A DNA stretch of 64,000 nucleotides from Cherax quadricarinatus (Eukaryota; Arthropoda; Malacostraca; Decapoda; Parastacidae), in assembly GCF_038502225.1 (NCBI RefSeq), contig NC_091383.1, positions 2,577,016 to 2,641,015 on the forward strand, in the 5' to 3' direction. The notes under the pieces were generated by a model. That model was not told where the DNA came from. It searched no databases and worked only from the letters and a program-made list of their open reading frames with translations. The position numbers and the translations under genes are program-made. Shown piece by piece: positions 11,401 through 22,728 of this stretch (the stretch's first letter is position 1; every line of letters starts with the position of its first letter).

Positions 11401-14400
11401 GAACCCTTATCCTGCTGGTGTTTACTTTAGGAACCTGGACAAGTGTGAGCCCTTATCCTGCTGTGTTTACTTTAGGAACCTGGACAAATGTGAGCCCTTA
11501 TCCTGCTGTTTACTTTAGGAACCTGGACAAGTGTGAGCCCTTATCCTGCTGGTGTTTACTTTAGGAACCTGGACAAGTGTGAGCCCTTATCCTGCTGGTG
11601 TTTACTTTAGGAACCTGGACAAGTGTGAGCCCTTATCCTGCTGGTGTTTACTTTAGGAACCTGGACAAGTGTGAGCCCTTATCCTGCTGTTTACTTTAGG
11701 AACCTGGACAAGTGTGAGCCCTTATCCTGCTGGTGTTTACTTTAGGAACCTGGACAAGTGTGAGCCCTTATCCTGCTGGTGTTTACTTTAGGAACCTGGA
11801 CAAGTGTGAGCCCTTATCCTGCTGGTGTTTACTTTAGGAACCTGGACAAGTGTGAGCCCTTATCCTGCTGGTGTTTACTTTAGGAACCTGGACAAGTGTG
11901 AGCCCTTATCCTGCTGGTGTTTACTTTAGGAACCTGGACAAGTGTGAGCCCTTATCCTGCTGGTGTTTACTTTAGGAACCTGGACAAGTGTGAGCCCTTA
12001 TCCTGCTGTGTTTACTTTAGGAACCTGGACAAGTGTGAGCCCTTATCCTGCTGGTGTTTACTTTAGGAACCTGGACAAGTGTGAACCCTTATCCTGCTGT
12101 TGTTTACTTTAGGAACCTGGACAAGTGTGAGCCCTTATCCTGCTGGTGTTTACTTTAGGAACCTGGACAAGTGTGAGCCCTTATCCTGCTGGTGTTTACT
12201 TTAGGAACCTGGACAAGTGTGAGCCCTTATCCTGCTGGTGTTTACTTTAGGAACCTGGACAAGTGTGAGCCCTTATCCTGCTGTTTACTTTAGGAACCTG
12301 GACAAGTGTGAGCCCTTATCCTGCTGTGTTTACTTTAGGAACCTGGACAAATGTGAGCCCTTATCCTGCTGTTTACTTTAGGAACCTGGACAAGTGTGAG
12401 CCCTTATCCTGCTGGTGTTTACTTTAGGAACCTGGACAAACGTGAGCCCTTATCCTGCTGGTGTTTACTTTAGGAACCTGGACAAGTGTGAGCCCTTATC
12501 CTGCTGCTGTTTACTTTAGGAACCTGGACAAGTGTGAGCCCTTATCCTGCTGTGTTTACTTTAGGAACCTGGACAAGTGTGAGCCCTTATCCTGCTGTTT
12601 ACTTTAGGAACCTGGACAAGTGTGAGCCCTTATCCTGCTGTTTACTTTAGGAACCTGGACAAGTGTGAGCCCTTATCCTGCTGGTGTTTACTTTAGGAAC
12701 CTGGACAAGTGTGAGCCCTTATCCTGCTGTTTACTTTAGGAACCTGGACAAGTGTGAGCCCTTATCCTGCTGGTGTTTACTTTAGGAACCTGGACAAGTG
12801 TGAGCCCTTATCCTGCTGTGTTTACTTTAGGAACCTGGACAAGTGTGAGCCCTTATCCTGCTGGTGTTTACTTTAGGAACCTGGACAAGTGTGAACCCTT
12901 ATCCTGCTGTTGTTTACTTTAGGAACCTGGACAAGTGTGAGCCCTTATCCTGCTGGTGTTTACTTTAGGAACCTGGACAAGTGTGAGCCCTTATCCTGCT
13001 GGTGTTTACTTTAGGAACCTGGACAAGTGTGAGCCCTTATCCTGCTGGTGTTTACTTTAGGAACCTGGACAAGTGTGAGCCCTTATCCTCCTGTTTACTT
13101 TAGGAACCTGGACAAGTGTGAGCCCTTATCCTGCTGTTTACTTTAGGAACCTGGACAAATGTGAGCCCTTATCCTGCTGTTTACTTTAGGAACCTGGACA
13201 AGTGTGAGCCCTTATCCTGCTTGTGTTTACTTTAGGAACCTGGACAAGTGTGAGCCCTTATCCTGCTGTGTTTACTTTAGGAACCTGGACAAGTGTGAGC
13301 CCTTATCCTGCTTGTGTTTACTTTAGGAACCTGGACAAGTGTGAGCCCTTATCCTGCTGTGTTTACTTTAGGAACCTGGACAAGTGTGAGCCCTTATCCT
13401 GCTGTGTTTACTTTAGGAACCTGGACAAGTGTGAGCCCTTATCCTGCTGGTGTTTACTTTAGGAACCTGGACAAGTGTGAGCCCTTATCCTGCTGGTGTT
13501 TACTTTAGGAACCTGGACAAGTGTGAACCCTTATCCTGCTGTTTACTTTAGGAACCTGGACAAGTGTGAGCCCTTATCCTGCTGGTGTTTACTTTAGGAA
13601 CCTGGACAAGTGTGAGCCCTTATCCTGCTGTTTACTTTAGGAACCTGGACAAGTGTGAGCCCTTATCCTGCTGGTGTTTACTTTAGGAACCTGGACAAGT
13701 GTGAGCCCTTATCCTGCTGTGTTTACTTTAGGAACCTGGACAAGTGTGAGCCCTTATCCTGCTGGTGTTTACTTTAGGAACCTGGACAAGTGTGAGCCCT
13801 TATCCTGCTGGTGTTTACTTTAGGAACCTGGACAAGTGTGAGCCCTTATCCTGCTGGTTACTTTAGGAACCTGGACAAGTGTGAGCCCTTATCCTGCTGT
13901 GTTTACTTTAGGAACCTGGACAAGTGTGAGCCCTTATCCTGCTGTGTTTACTTTAGGAACCTGGACAAGTGTGAGCCCTTATCCTGCTGTGTTTACTTTA
14001 GGAACCTGGACAAGTGTGAGCCCTTATCCTGCTGGTGTTTACCTTAGGAACCTGGACAAGTGTGAGCCCTTATCCTGCTGTGTTTACTTTAGGAACCTGG
14101 ACAAGTGTGAGCCCTTATCCTGCTGGTGTTTACTTTAGGAACCTGGACAAGTGTGAACCCTTATCCTGCTGTTTACTTTAGGAACCTGGACAAGTGTGAG
14201 CCCTTATCCTGCTGGTGTTTACTTTAGGAACCTGGACAAGTGTGAGCCCTTATCCTGCTGTGTTTACTTTAGGAACCTGGACAAGTGTGAGCCCTTATCC
14301 TGCTGGTGTTTACTTTAGGAACCTGGACAAGTGTGAGCCCTTATCCTGCTGTGTTTACTTTAGGAACCTGGACAAGTGTGAGCCCTTATCCTGCTGGTGT

Positions 14401-15473
14401 TTACTTTAGGAACCTGGACAAGTGTGAGCCCTTATCCTGCTGTTGTTTACTTTAGGAACCTGGACAAGTGTGAGCCCTTATCCTGCTGTGTTTACTTTAG
14501 GAACCTGGACAAGTGTGAGCCCTTATCCTGCTGGTGTTTACTTTAGGAACCTGGACAAGTGTGAACCCTTATCCTGCTGTTGTTTACTTTAGGAACCTGG
14601 ACAAGTGTGAGCCCTTATCCTGCTGGTGTTTACTTTAGAAACCTGGACAAGTGTGAGCCCTTATCCTGCTGGTGTTTACTTTAGGAACCTGGACAAGTGT
14701 GAGCCCTTATCCTGCTGGTGTTTACTTTAGGAACCTGGACAAGTGTGAGCCCTTATCCTGCTGTTTACTTTAGGAACCTGGACAAGTGTGAGCCCTTATC
14801 CTGCTGGTGTTTACTTTAGGAACCTGGACAAGTGTGAGCCCTTATCCTGCTGTGTTTACTTTAGGAACCTGGACAAATGTGAGCCCTTATCCTGCTGTTT
14901 ACTTTAGGAACCTCGACAAGTGTGAGCCCTTATCCTGCTTGTGTTTACTTTAGGAACCTGGACAAGTGTGAGCCCTTATCCTGCTGTGTTTACTTTAGGA
15001 ACCTGGACAAGTGTGAGCCCTTATCCTGCTGGTGTTTACTTTAGGAACCTGGACAAGTGTGAGCCCTTATCCTGCTGTGTTTACTTTAGGAACCTGGACA
15101 AGTGTGAGCCCTTATCCTGCTGGTGTTTACTTTAGGAACCTGGACAAGTGTGAGCCCTTATCCTGCTGTGTTTACTTTAGGAACCTGGACAAGTGTGAGC
15201 CCTTATCCTGCTGGTGTTTACTTTAGGAACCTGGACAAGTGTGAGCCCTTATCCTGCTGGTGTTTACTTTAGGAACCTGGACAAGTGTGAGCCCTTATCC
15301 TGCTGCTGTTTACTTTAGGAACCTGGACAAGTGTGAGCCCTTATCCTGCTGGTGTTTACTTTAGGAACCTGGACAAGTGTGAGCCCTTATCCTGCTGGTG
15401 TTTACTTTAGGAACCTGGACAAGTGTGAGCCCTTATCCTGCTGCTGTTTACTTTAGGAACCTGGACAAGTGTG
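11401..15473. repeat. 43-46-bp minisatellite of intron D, about 90 units
   Basis: The unit contains TTTACTTTAGGAACCTGGAC, then AAGTGTGAGCCCTTATCCTGCTG. Length variants differ only in the joint (CTGTTT, CTGTGTTT, CTGGTGTTT, CTGTTGTTT). Blocks of variants recur at long range: the variant with GTGAACCC and CTGTTGTTT appears near 12080, 12890 and 14560. Small open frames such as 13223-13462 are products of the array. Confidence 0.98.
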
Positions 15474-15875
15474 TCCTAATATGGATGTCAGTCTCTAAAT
15501 TAATTCGTAAAATTAAATTTCTATCAAAAGAAAAATTGAAAAATAAAAATTAATAATGGAAAAATATAAATTATCAAGGTAGGTTGTTATTATCAAAATA
15601 ATTTACATAGAAATACTCAAGTTGAATTTTTTGAGATTACAGAAAATAATCTTAAATATTAAATAAGTTGTTATATACATTAATGTACATTACTCGACTT
15701 ATATAAACTGGGTGTATTTATACACTTGTTTATATACAAGGTGTGTATCGTTTAGTGAATATACTGCACACCAAGTGTATATAGATACATATTTCAGTGT
15801 ATATACCCTGAGATATGTGTATCTCGACGTATATACATCAAAATATACATCACTGTCCCTTCTGACACACACTAG
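15474..15875 (+). other. AT-rich end of intron D
   Basis: Non-repetitive AT-rich intron with palindromic GTATATAC-type motifs near 15780-15850. It ends at the acceptor TCTGACACACACTAG. No gene or RNA is seen here. Confidence 0.6.
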
Positions 15876-16025
15876 GGGAACGTTTCGAACCAGTGCTGGC
15901 AGAAACAGTGTACAAGGTCTATATGAAGCTCCGTATACGAGGGATAACTAAGGAAGACTTTGGTACCTTCAGATGTGTGGCCAAGAATTCTCTCGGGGAG
16001 ACTGACGGTGCTATAAGAATCTATG
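15876..16025 (+). CDS. DIP-like gene exon E: C-terminal half of Ig3
   Basis: With the G from exon D this encodes G-E-R-F-E-P-V-L-A-E-T-V-Y-K-V-Y-M-K-L, then E-D-F-G-T-F-R-C-V-A-K-N-S-L-G-E-T-D-G, ending A-I-R-I-Y. These are the D to G strands of Ig3 with the second disulphide cysteine. N-S-L-G-E is a strongly conserved DIP/lachesin signature. The exon is 150 nt, phase 1 to 1, with donor GTGAGA. Confidence 0.95.
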
Positions 16026-16069
16026 GTGAGACCTTAGTCACTTGTTGGAGAGTATTGATGTTATACTGT

Positions 16070-16663
16070 CAGGTATATATTACAGTGTATATACACTGGG
16101 AGGTGTATATATCAGTGTATGTACACTGAGAAGTGTATATGTCTAAGTGTATATGCTCTGAGAAGTGTATATACAATGAGAAGTGCATATATCTCAGTGC
16201 ATATACACTGAGAGGTGTATATCTCAGTGCATATACACTGAGAGGTGTATATCTCGGTGTATATACACTGAGAGGTGTATATCTCAGTGTATATACACTG
16301 AGAGGTGTATATCTCAGTGCATATACACTGAGAGGTGTATATCTCGGTGTATATACACTGAGAGGTGTATATCTCAGTGTATATACACTGAGAGGTGTAT
16401 ATCTCGGTGTATATACACTGAGAGGTGTATATCTCAGTGTATATACACTGAGAGGTGTATATCTCAGTGTATATACACTGAGAGGTGTATATCTCAGTGT
16501 ATATACACTGAGAGGTGTATATCTCACTGTATATACACTGAGAGGTGTATATCTTAGTGTATATACACTGAGAGGTGTATATCTCAGTGTATATACACTG
16601 AGAGATGTATATCTCAGTGTATATACACTGAGAGGTGTATATCTCAGTGTATATACACTGGTA
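16070..16663. repeat. 30-bp palindromic minisatellite of intron E, about 19 units
   Basis: Each 30-bp unit contains the 16-bp perfect palindrome CAGTGTATATACACTG followed by AGAGGTGTATATCT. Variants (GGTG, AGTGC) break the palindrome in some copies. On both strands the array reads as repetitive Tyr/Thr-rich frames, which are not genes. Confidence 0.96.
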
Positions 16664-16722
16664 GTTTACATTAATCAGTATTTTAGGTATTAAAGTATTC
16701 TTGACTGGTGGTGTACAGGTGA

Positions 16723-17336
16723 CCTGCAGCCTTAATGACCCTCGTGTAGTAGATAGACTTTAAACCCCATTAACCAACCAACCTTAATGACCCTCGTGTA
16801 GTAGATAGACTTTAAACCCCATTAACCAACCAACCTTAATGACCCTCGTGTAGTAGATAGACTTTAAACCCCATTAACCAACCAACCTTAATGACCCTCG
16901 TGTAGTAGATAGACTTTAAACCCCATTAACCAACCAACCTTAATGACCCTCGTGTAGTAGATAGACTTTAAACCCCATTAACCAACCAACCTTAATGACC
17001 CTCGTGTAGTAGATAGACATTAAACCCCATTAACCAACCAACCTTAATGACCCTCGTGTAGTAGATAGACTTTAAACCCCATTAACCAACCAACCTTAAT
17101 GACCCTCGTGTAGTAGATAGACTTTAAACCCCATTAACCAACCAACCTTAATGACCCTCGTGTAGTAGATAGACTTTAAACCCCATTAACCAACCAACCT
17201 TAATGACCCTCGTGTAGTAGAGACTTTAAACCCCATTAACCAACCAACCTTAATGACCCTCGTGTAGTAGATAGACTTTGAACCCCATTAACCAACCAAC
17301 CTTAATGACCCTCGTGTAGTAGATAGACTTTAAACC
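16723..17336. repeat. 52-bp minisatellite of intron E, about 12 units
   Basis: The unit starts ACCTTAATGACCCTCGTGTA and ends in CCCCATTAACCAACCA. Copies are nearly identical (one ACATTAAACC and one 4-bp-deleted variant), suggesting recent expansion. Confidence 0.97.
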
Positions 17337-17370
17337 TAGTAGTAACTGGTGTCCATCTTGTCACCCACAG

Positions 17371-17481
17371 AAATAGATCCACCGAAATCTCAGGTGAACG
17401 GAGACTCAGAGGATGAGGAGGAGGATCTGGGGACGTCTGGGGAAGCTAGCACCACTATCATCATCCCCACCAGCGTGAAAG
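17371..17481 (+). CDS. DIP-like gene exon F: acidic linker after Ig3
   Basis: The acceptor is CACCCACAG. The exon encodes E-I-D-P-P-K-S-Q-V-N-G-D, an acidic run E-D-E-E-E-D, then T-T-I-I-I-P-T-S-V-K. It is 111 nt, phase 1 to 1, with donor GTAATC. It is a juxtamembrane or stalk segment with no fold evident. Assignment rests on splice sites, phase and position. Confidence 0.85.
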
Positions 17482-17515
17482 GTAATCCCCAAGCCTTCCA
17501 CAACACACACACATA

Positions 17516-17998
17516 CTGGAGTACGCAGGACCAGTTTGGAACCCACACCTGGTCAAGCACGTCAAGGAATTAGAGAAAGTTCAAAGGTTTGCAACAAGAC
17601 TTGTCCCAGAGCTAAGAGGAATGTCCTACGAGGAGAGGTTTAGGGAAATAAACTTGACGACACTGGAGGACAGGAGAGATAGGGGGGTATATGATAACGA
17701 CATAGAAAATACTAAGAGGAATTGACAAGGTGGACAGAGACAGGATTTTCCAGAGATGGGAATTAAAGACTCAAACGAGTCACAGGGATGTTAGGAAGGA
17801 TTTCTTTAGTCACAGAGTTGTCAGGAAGTGGAATAGTCTGGGTAGTGATGTGGTGGAGGCAGGATCCATACATAGCTTTAAGAAGAGGTATGATAAAGCT
17901 CATGGAGCAGGAAGAGTGACCTAGTAGCAACCAGTGAAGAGGCGCGACTAGGAGCTGTGAATTGACCCCTGCAACCACAATCAGGTGAGTACACACAC
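17516..17998 (+). mobile_element. 3' end of a CR1-like non-LTR retrotransposon (RT C-terminus)
   Basis: Translation across frames gives L-E-Y-A-G-P-V-W-N-P, then E-K-V-Q-R-F-A-T-R-L-V-P-E-L-R-G-M-S-Y-E-E-R and, after a frame change, F-F-S-H-R-V-V-R-K-W-N-S-L. These match the end of LINE reverse-transcriptase ORFs. It is frameshifted (near 17695) and 5'-truncated, and begins only about 35 bp after exon F. The short ORF 17730-17924 is part of it. Confidence 0.85.
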
Positions 17999-18213
17999 AG
18001 GTACCGACAGACAGGAAGCACGGCCTCGGGTGGAACAGCAAACACAACCGCCCATAGAACCACCCACAGGGTCCCCTTAGCACTCATACCACCACAACAC
18101 CAGACTACCATAACATCCAGCCCTGTCTACCACATCCACAGCCTTCACTAACCCCTCCCACCCCTAGAATACAGTCCTAGAAAGGGAGGTGAAAGTGTGA
18201 TACAATAACGCAG

Positions 18214-18897
18214 ATCGAATCATAAATAAGAGTGAGGAGTGGCAGGAAAGAATCACTGAGGCATCCCTGGACATCATAGCACTCACAGAGACAAAGCTCA
18301 CGGAGGTAATAACAGATGTGATCTTCCAGTCTGGTTATCAGATTTTGAGGGAAGACAGGAGGAACAGAGGGAAAGGAGTTACACTGCTCATCAAAAACCG
18401 ATGGAGTTTTGAGGAGATGGAAGGACTAGTTAAAGTAGTGGATGACTACACAGTAGGAACACATCTAACTGGTGATCTAAATATGATGATAACAGTGATG
18501 TAAAACCCACCACCGAACAGCAGGAGGCGAGACAAGAATACGAAGAAAGCAACAGAGTGATGGTGAACACACTAGCCGAGGCAGCCAGAAGAGTCCATAT
18601 GAGCAGAAGTTACTTATCATGGGAGACTTAACCATAATGAGACTGACTGGGAGAATCTTGAAGCACATTGTCGACTGGAGGCTTGGAGAGCCAAGATGCT
18701 GGAGGCGGTACTGGAGAGATTTATGTACAAACATATGAGGGAGACTACCAGAGAAAGAGGAGACGATGAACCGGCAAGGCTGGACCTTGTATTCACCTTG
18801 AACATTTCGAACATAGGGAAATCACACACAAAATGCCCCTCGGCGCCAGCGATCATATGATCCTGAGTTTTAAGTACATAGTAGAGTTAACAATAAA
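18214..18897 (+). mobile_element. Endonuclease-domain fragment of a non-LTR retrotransposon
   Basis: Broken frames encode I-I-A-L-T-E-T-K-L, then G-Y-Q-I-L-R-E-D-R-R-N-R-G-K-G-V, then L-I-M-G-D-L-N and L-D-L-V-F-T with S-D-H-M-I-L. These are landmarks of an APE-type LINE endonuclease. It carries several frameshifts and a deletion around 18480-18600 and is a dead copy. Between the two LINE pieces (18000-18213) there is no recognisable gene. Confidence 0.8.
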
Positions 18898-18898
18898 G

Positions 18899-18899
18899 T

Positions 18900-18942
<43 letters not shown>
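18899..18942. repeat. (GA)n microsatellite
   Basis: GA dinucleotides. The following bases to about 19110 carry another copy of the LINE tail (GACTTGACCCCTGCAGCCAC). Confidence 0.95.
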
Positions 18943-18943
<1 letters not shown>

Positions 18944-19195
18944 CAACACAAGAAGGACGGTAGAAACTAACTTTCAAAAGGAGGATTACACAGGTAAGAG
19001 ACAATTCCTGCTTGAGGTATTGTGGGAAAGACAGTAAGTCAAGAGGCATGAACAGAAGCTGTGACTTGACCCCTGCAGCCACATATAGGTGAGCACATAC
19101 ACAGACACACGCCTTACCTATATATATCATCACAAATCACCTATATAAACTACACTTTAAACTGTGTATACTTACACATGTTATTCCATCCTCAG

Positions 19196-19285
19196 ATAAC
19201 AAGAAATATCAAAATTTCCTTCATACGAAGGGGATTAACGACCTTACAGACCAGCAGCACCAGGGCAAGACTTTTGGGTCAAAAG
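19196..19285 (+). CDS. DIP-like gene exon G: C-terminal linker
   Basis: The acceptor is TTATTCCATCCTCAG. With the carried G it encodes D-N-K-K-Y-Q-N-F-L-H-T-K-G-I-N-D-L-T-D-Q, then Q-H-Q-G-K-T-F-G-S-K. It is 90 nt, phase 1 to 1, with a strong GTAAGT donor. A longer open frame running on into the 33-bp array is read-through, not coding. Assignment rests on splice signals, phase and composition. Confidence 0.8.
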
Positions 19286-19480
19286 GTAAGTATACACACA
19301 GAGGCTCGAACCGTGATTCCAAAAGTAGGGGTTACCGCCCCCTGGGGAAGGTGGAAATATTCAGGGGGGGCGTTGAGAAAAAAGGGGGTTGTAGTGGGGC
19401 GGCAGGGAGGGAGGGCATCGAACCCATCAAAATCTATTGACAAAATCAAAGTCACGGACACATTGACATTGAACTTAAAA
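19286..19480 (+). other. Start of intron G
   Basis: Unique intron sequence after the GTAAGT donor. No other feature seen. Confidence 0.5.
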
Positions 19481-21739
19481 ATGGTGAGTTATGAGAGGGC
19501 TGGTCCTGGACCAGTGGTGAATTGTGACAGGGCTGGTCCTGGACCAGTGGTGAGTTGTGAGAGGGCTGGTCCTGGACCAGTGGTGAGTTGTGAGAGGGCT
19601 GGTCCTGGACCAGTGGTGAATTGTGAGAGGGCTGGTCCTGGACCAGTGGTGAGTTGTGAGAGGGCTGGTCCTGGACCAGTGGTGAGTTGTGAGAGGGCTG
19701 GTCCTGGACCAGTGGTGAGTTGTGAGAGGGCTGGTCCTGGACCAGTGGTGAGTTGTGAGAGGGCTGGTCCTGGACCAGTGGTGAGTTGTGAGGGGGCTGG
19801 TCCTGGACCAGTGGTGAGTTGTGAGAGGGCTGGTCCTGGACCAGTGGTGAGTTGTGAGAGGGCTGGTCCTGGACCAGTGGTGAGTTGTGAGAGGGCTGGT
19901 CCTGGACCAGTGGTGAGTTGTGAGAGGGCTGGTCCTGGACCAGTGGTGAGTTGTGAGGGGGCTGGTCCTGGACCAGTGGTGAGTTGTGAGAGGGCTGGTC
20001 CTGGACCAGTGGTGAGTTGTGAGAGGGCTGGTCCTGGACCAGTGGTGAGTTGTGAGAGGGCTGGTCCTGGACCAGTGGTGAGTTGTGAGAGGGCTGGTCC
20101 TGGACCAGTGGTGAGTTGTGAGAGGGCTGGTCCTGGACCAGTGGTGAGTTGTGAGAGGGCTGGTCCTGGACCAGTGGTGAGTTGTGAGAGGGCTGGTCCT
20201 GGACCAGTGGTGAGTTGTGAGAGGGCTGGTCCTGGACCAGTGGTGAGTTGTGAGAGGGCTGGTCCTGGACCAGTGGTGAGTTATGAGAGGGCTGGTCCTG
20301 GACCAGTGGTGAGTTGTGAGAGGGCTGGTCCTGGACCAGTGGTGAGTTGTGAGAGGGCTGATCCTGGACCAGTGGTGAATGGTCCTGGACCAGTGGTGAG
20401 TTGTGAGGGGCTGGTCCTGGACCAGTGGTGAGTTGTGAGAGGGCTGGTCCTGGACCAGTGGTGAGTTGTGAGAGGGCTTGGTCCTGGACCAGTGGTGAGT
20501 TGTGAGAGGGCTGGTCCTGGACCAGTGGTGAGTTGTGAGAGGGCTGGTCCTGGACCAGTGGTGAGTTGTGAGAGGGCTGGTCCTGGACCAGTGGTGAATT
20601 GTGAGAGGGCTGGTCCTGGACCATTGGTGAGTTATGAGAGGGCTGGTCCTGGACCATTGGTGAGTTATGAGAGGGCTGGTCCTGGATGGTGAGAGGGGCT
20701 GGTCCTGGACCAGTGGTGAGTTGTGAGAAAGCTGGTCCTGGACCAGTGGTGAGTTGTGAGAGGGCTGGTCCTGGACCAGTGGTGAGTTGTGAGAGGGCTG
20801 GTCCTGGACCAGTGGTGAGTTGTGAGAGGGCTGGTCCTGGACCAGTGGTGAGTTGTGAGAGGGCTGGTCCTGGACCAGTGGTGAGTTGTGAGAGGGCTGG
20901 TCCTGGACCAATGGTGAGTTATGATAGGGCTGGTCCTGGACCATGAGTTATGAGAGGGCTGGTCCTGGACCAGTGGTGAGAGGGAGAGGGCTGGTCCTGG
21001 ACCAGTGGTGAGTTGTGAGAGGGCTGGTCCTGGACCAGTGGTGAGTTATGAGAGGGCTGGTCCTGGACCAGTGGTGAGTTCCTGGATGAGAGGGCTGGTC
21101 CTGGACCAGTGGTGAGTTGTGAGAGGGCTGGTCCTGGACCAGTGGTGAGTTGTGATAGGGCTGGTCCTGGACCAGTGGTGAGTTGTGAGACGGCTGGTCC
21201 TGGACCAGTGGTGAGTTATGAGAGGGCTGGTCCTGGACCAGTGGTGAGTTATGAGAGGGCTGGTCCTGGACCAGTGGTGAGTTATGAGAGGGCTGGTCCT
21301 GGACCAGTGGTGAGTTGTGAGAGGGCTGGTCCTGGACCAGTGGTGAGTTGTGAGAGGGCTGGTCCTGGACCAGTGGTGAGTTATGAGAGGGCTGGTCCTG
21401 GACCAGTGGTGAGTTATGAGAGGGCTGGTCCTGGACCAGTGGTGAGTTGTGAGAGGGCTGGTCCTGGACCAGTGGTGAGTTATGAGAGGGCTGGTCCTGG
21501 ACCAGTGGTGAGTTATGAGAGGGCTGGTCCTGGACCAGTGGTGAGTTATGAGAGGGATGGTCCTGGACCAGTGGTGAATTGTGAGAGGGCTGGTCCTGGA
21601 CCAGTGGTGAGTTATGAGAGGGCTGGTCCTGGACCAGTGGTGAGTTATGAGAGGGCTGATCTTCGACCAGTGGTGAGTTATGAGAGGGCTGGTCCTAGAC
21701 CAATGGTCTGTTATGAAAGAGTTGGTCCTGGACCAGTGG
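19481..21739. repeat. 33-bp minisatellite of intron G, about 68 units, with a donor-like motif
   Basis: The unit contains GGTGAGTTGTGAGAGGGCTG followed by GTCCTGGACCAGT. Each unit holds GGTGAGT, close to the metazoan 5' splice consensus, and the inverted repeat CTGGTCCTGGACCAG. Because 33 is a multiple of 3, long repetitive frames of 200-490 residues appear on both strands. These are artefacts. A few units are truncated (near 20380, 20690, 20940 and 21080). Confidence 0.98.
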
Positions 21740-21839
21740 CAAAAGTCATGTTAGCGTGTTGGCTGTAATATTTATCATTAAACCATAAGTGACCTTTGTC
21801 ATGTTCTGAGGTCTGGGACCGCCCGTCTTGTCTTGGCAG

Positions 21840-22226
21840 GCTATCTGGCCCTGACATTATGTCTCTGGCCCTGGCGTACCTATCTGGCCCTGACATTATG
21901 TCTCTGGCCCTGGCGTACCTATCTGGCCCTGACATTATGTCTCTGGCCCTGGCGTACCTATCTGGCCCTGACATTATGTCTCTGGCCCTGGCGTACCTAT
22001 CTGGCCCTGACATTATGTCTCTGGCCCTGGCGACTATCTGGCCCTGACATTATGTCTCTGGCCCTGACATTATGTCTCTGGCCCTGGCATACCTATCTGG
22101 CCCTGACATTATGTCTCTGGCCCTTACGTACCTATCTGGCCCTGACATTATGTCTCTGGCCCTGGCGTACCTATCTGGCCCTGACATTATGTCTCTGGCC
22201 CTGGCGTACCTATCTGGCCCTGACGT
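21840..22226. repeat. 39-bp minisatellite, about 10 units
   Basis: The unit contains CTATCTGGCCCTGACATTAT followed by GTCTCTGGCCCTGGCGTAC. One unit is shortened near 22030-22080. Confidence 0.97.
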
Positions 22227-22273
22227 TATCTCAACAGATTTTAAAAGTAATTTAAATATATATACACTAATTA

Positions 22274-22322
22274 AGTGACGTTAGGTGACGTTAGGTGACG
22301 TTAGGTGACGTTAGGTGATGTT
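22274..22322. repeat. 10-bp repeat GTGACGTTAG
   Basis: Five direct copies, the last one altered. Confidence 0.9.
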
Positions 22323-22512
22323 ACGGGTGATTAGACACACAGGGTACAAATGGTTACCATTATTTGAGAGAGAGGTATCGCCTGCATAGCAGGCGTGTTC
22401 AGTCTGTTACTGAGCCAAGAAAAACAGAAGAAAACAGATTTTATACCGTTTTATTTTAAGGTGAGATGATTTGATGGGTTAATATGTGTTTCTTTGTCTC
22501 GTCTACATACAG

Positions 22513-22664
22513 GAGGTGACCGTCACGACCAGATACCTCGGGGACAGCATCCAGTGGAGTCCCTGGACCAGCAAGACCACATCAGCAGTGGGACCACTTC
22601 AGGGGTCCTTCCAGTGGTTCTAGTAACGTGTATCTGTCTCTCAGCAAACTGTATTTACGTCTGA
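22513..22664 (+). CDS. DIP-like gene terminal exon H with hydrophobic C-terminus
   Basis: The acceptor is GTCTACATACAG. The frame encodes G-G-D-R-H-D-Q-I-P-R-G-Q-H-P-V, then S-S-G-T-T-S-G, then a hydrophobic tail V-L-P-V-V-L-V-T-C-I-C-L-S-A and a TGA stop. A small-residue stretch (S-G-T-T-S-G) followed by a hydrophobic tail running to the stop is what a GPI-anchor signal looks like. Many DIPs are thought to be GPI-anchored. A short transmembrane end is the alternative. No canonical AATAAA is seen in the next 70 bp before the 31-bp array, so the 3' UTR may run into the array. Confidence 0.85.
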
Positions 22665-22728
22665 AGAGGACTCGTGTTAAGAGGGTCTTTCCTGACTCAT
22701 AAAATACCACTGTGATCCTTATAGTGGG

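Noticed and set aside
17763..18111. Minus-strand frames of 77-106 residues
   Set aside because: Antisense of the plus-strand LINE 3' end.
19178..20944. 400-490-residue Gly/Pro or His/Ser-rich frames
   Set aside because: Translations of the 33-bp array. Only 19196-19285 is a real exon, and in a different frame from the long plus-strand ORF.
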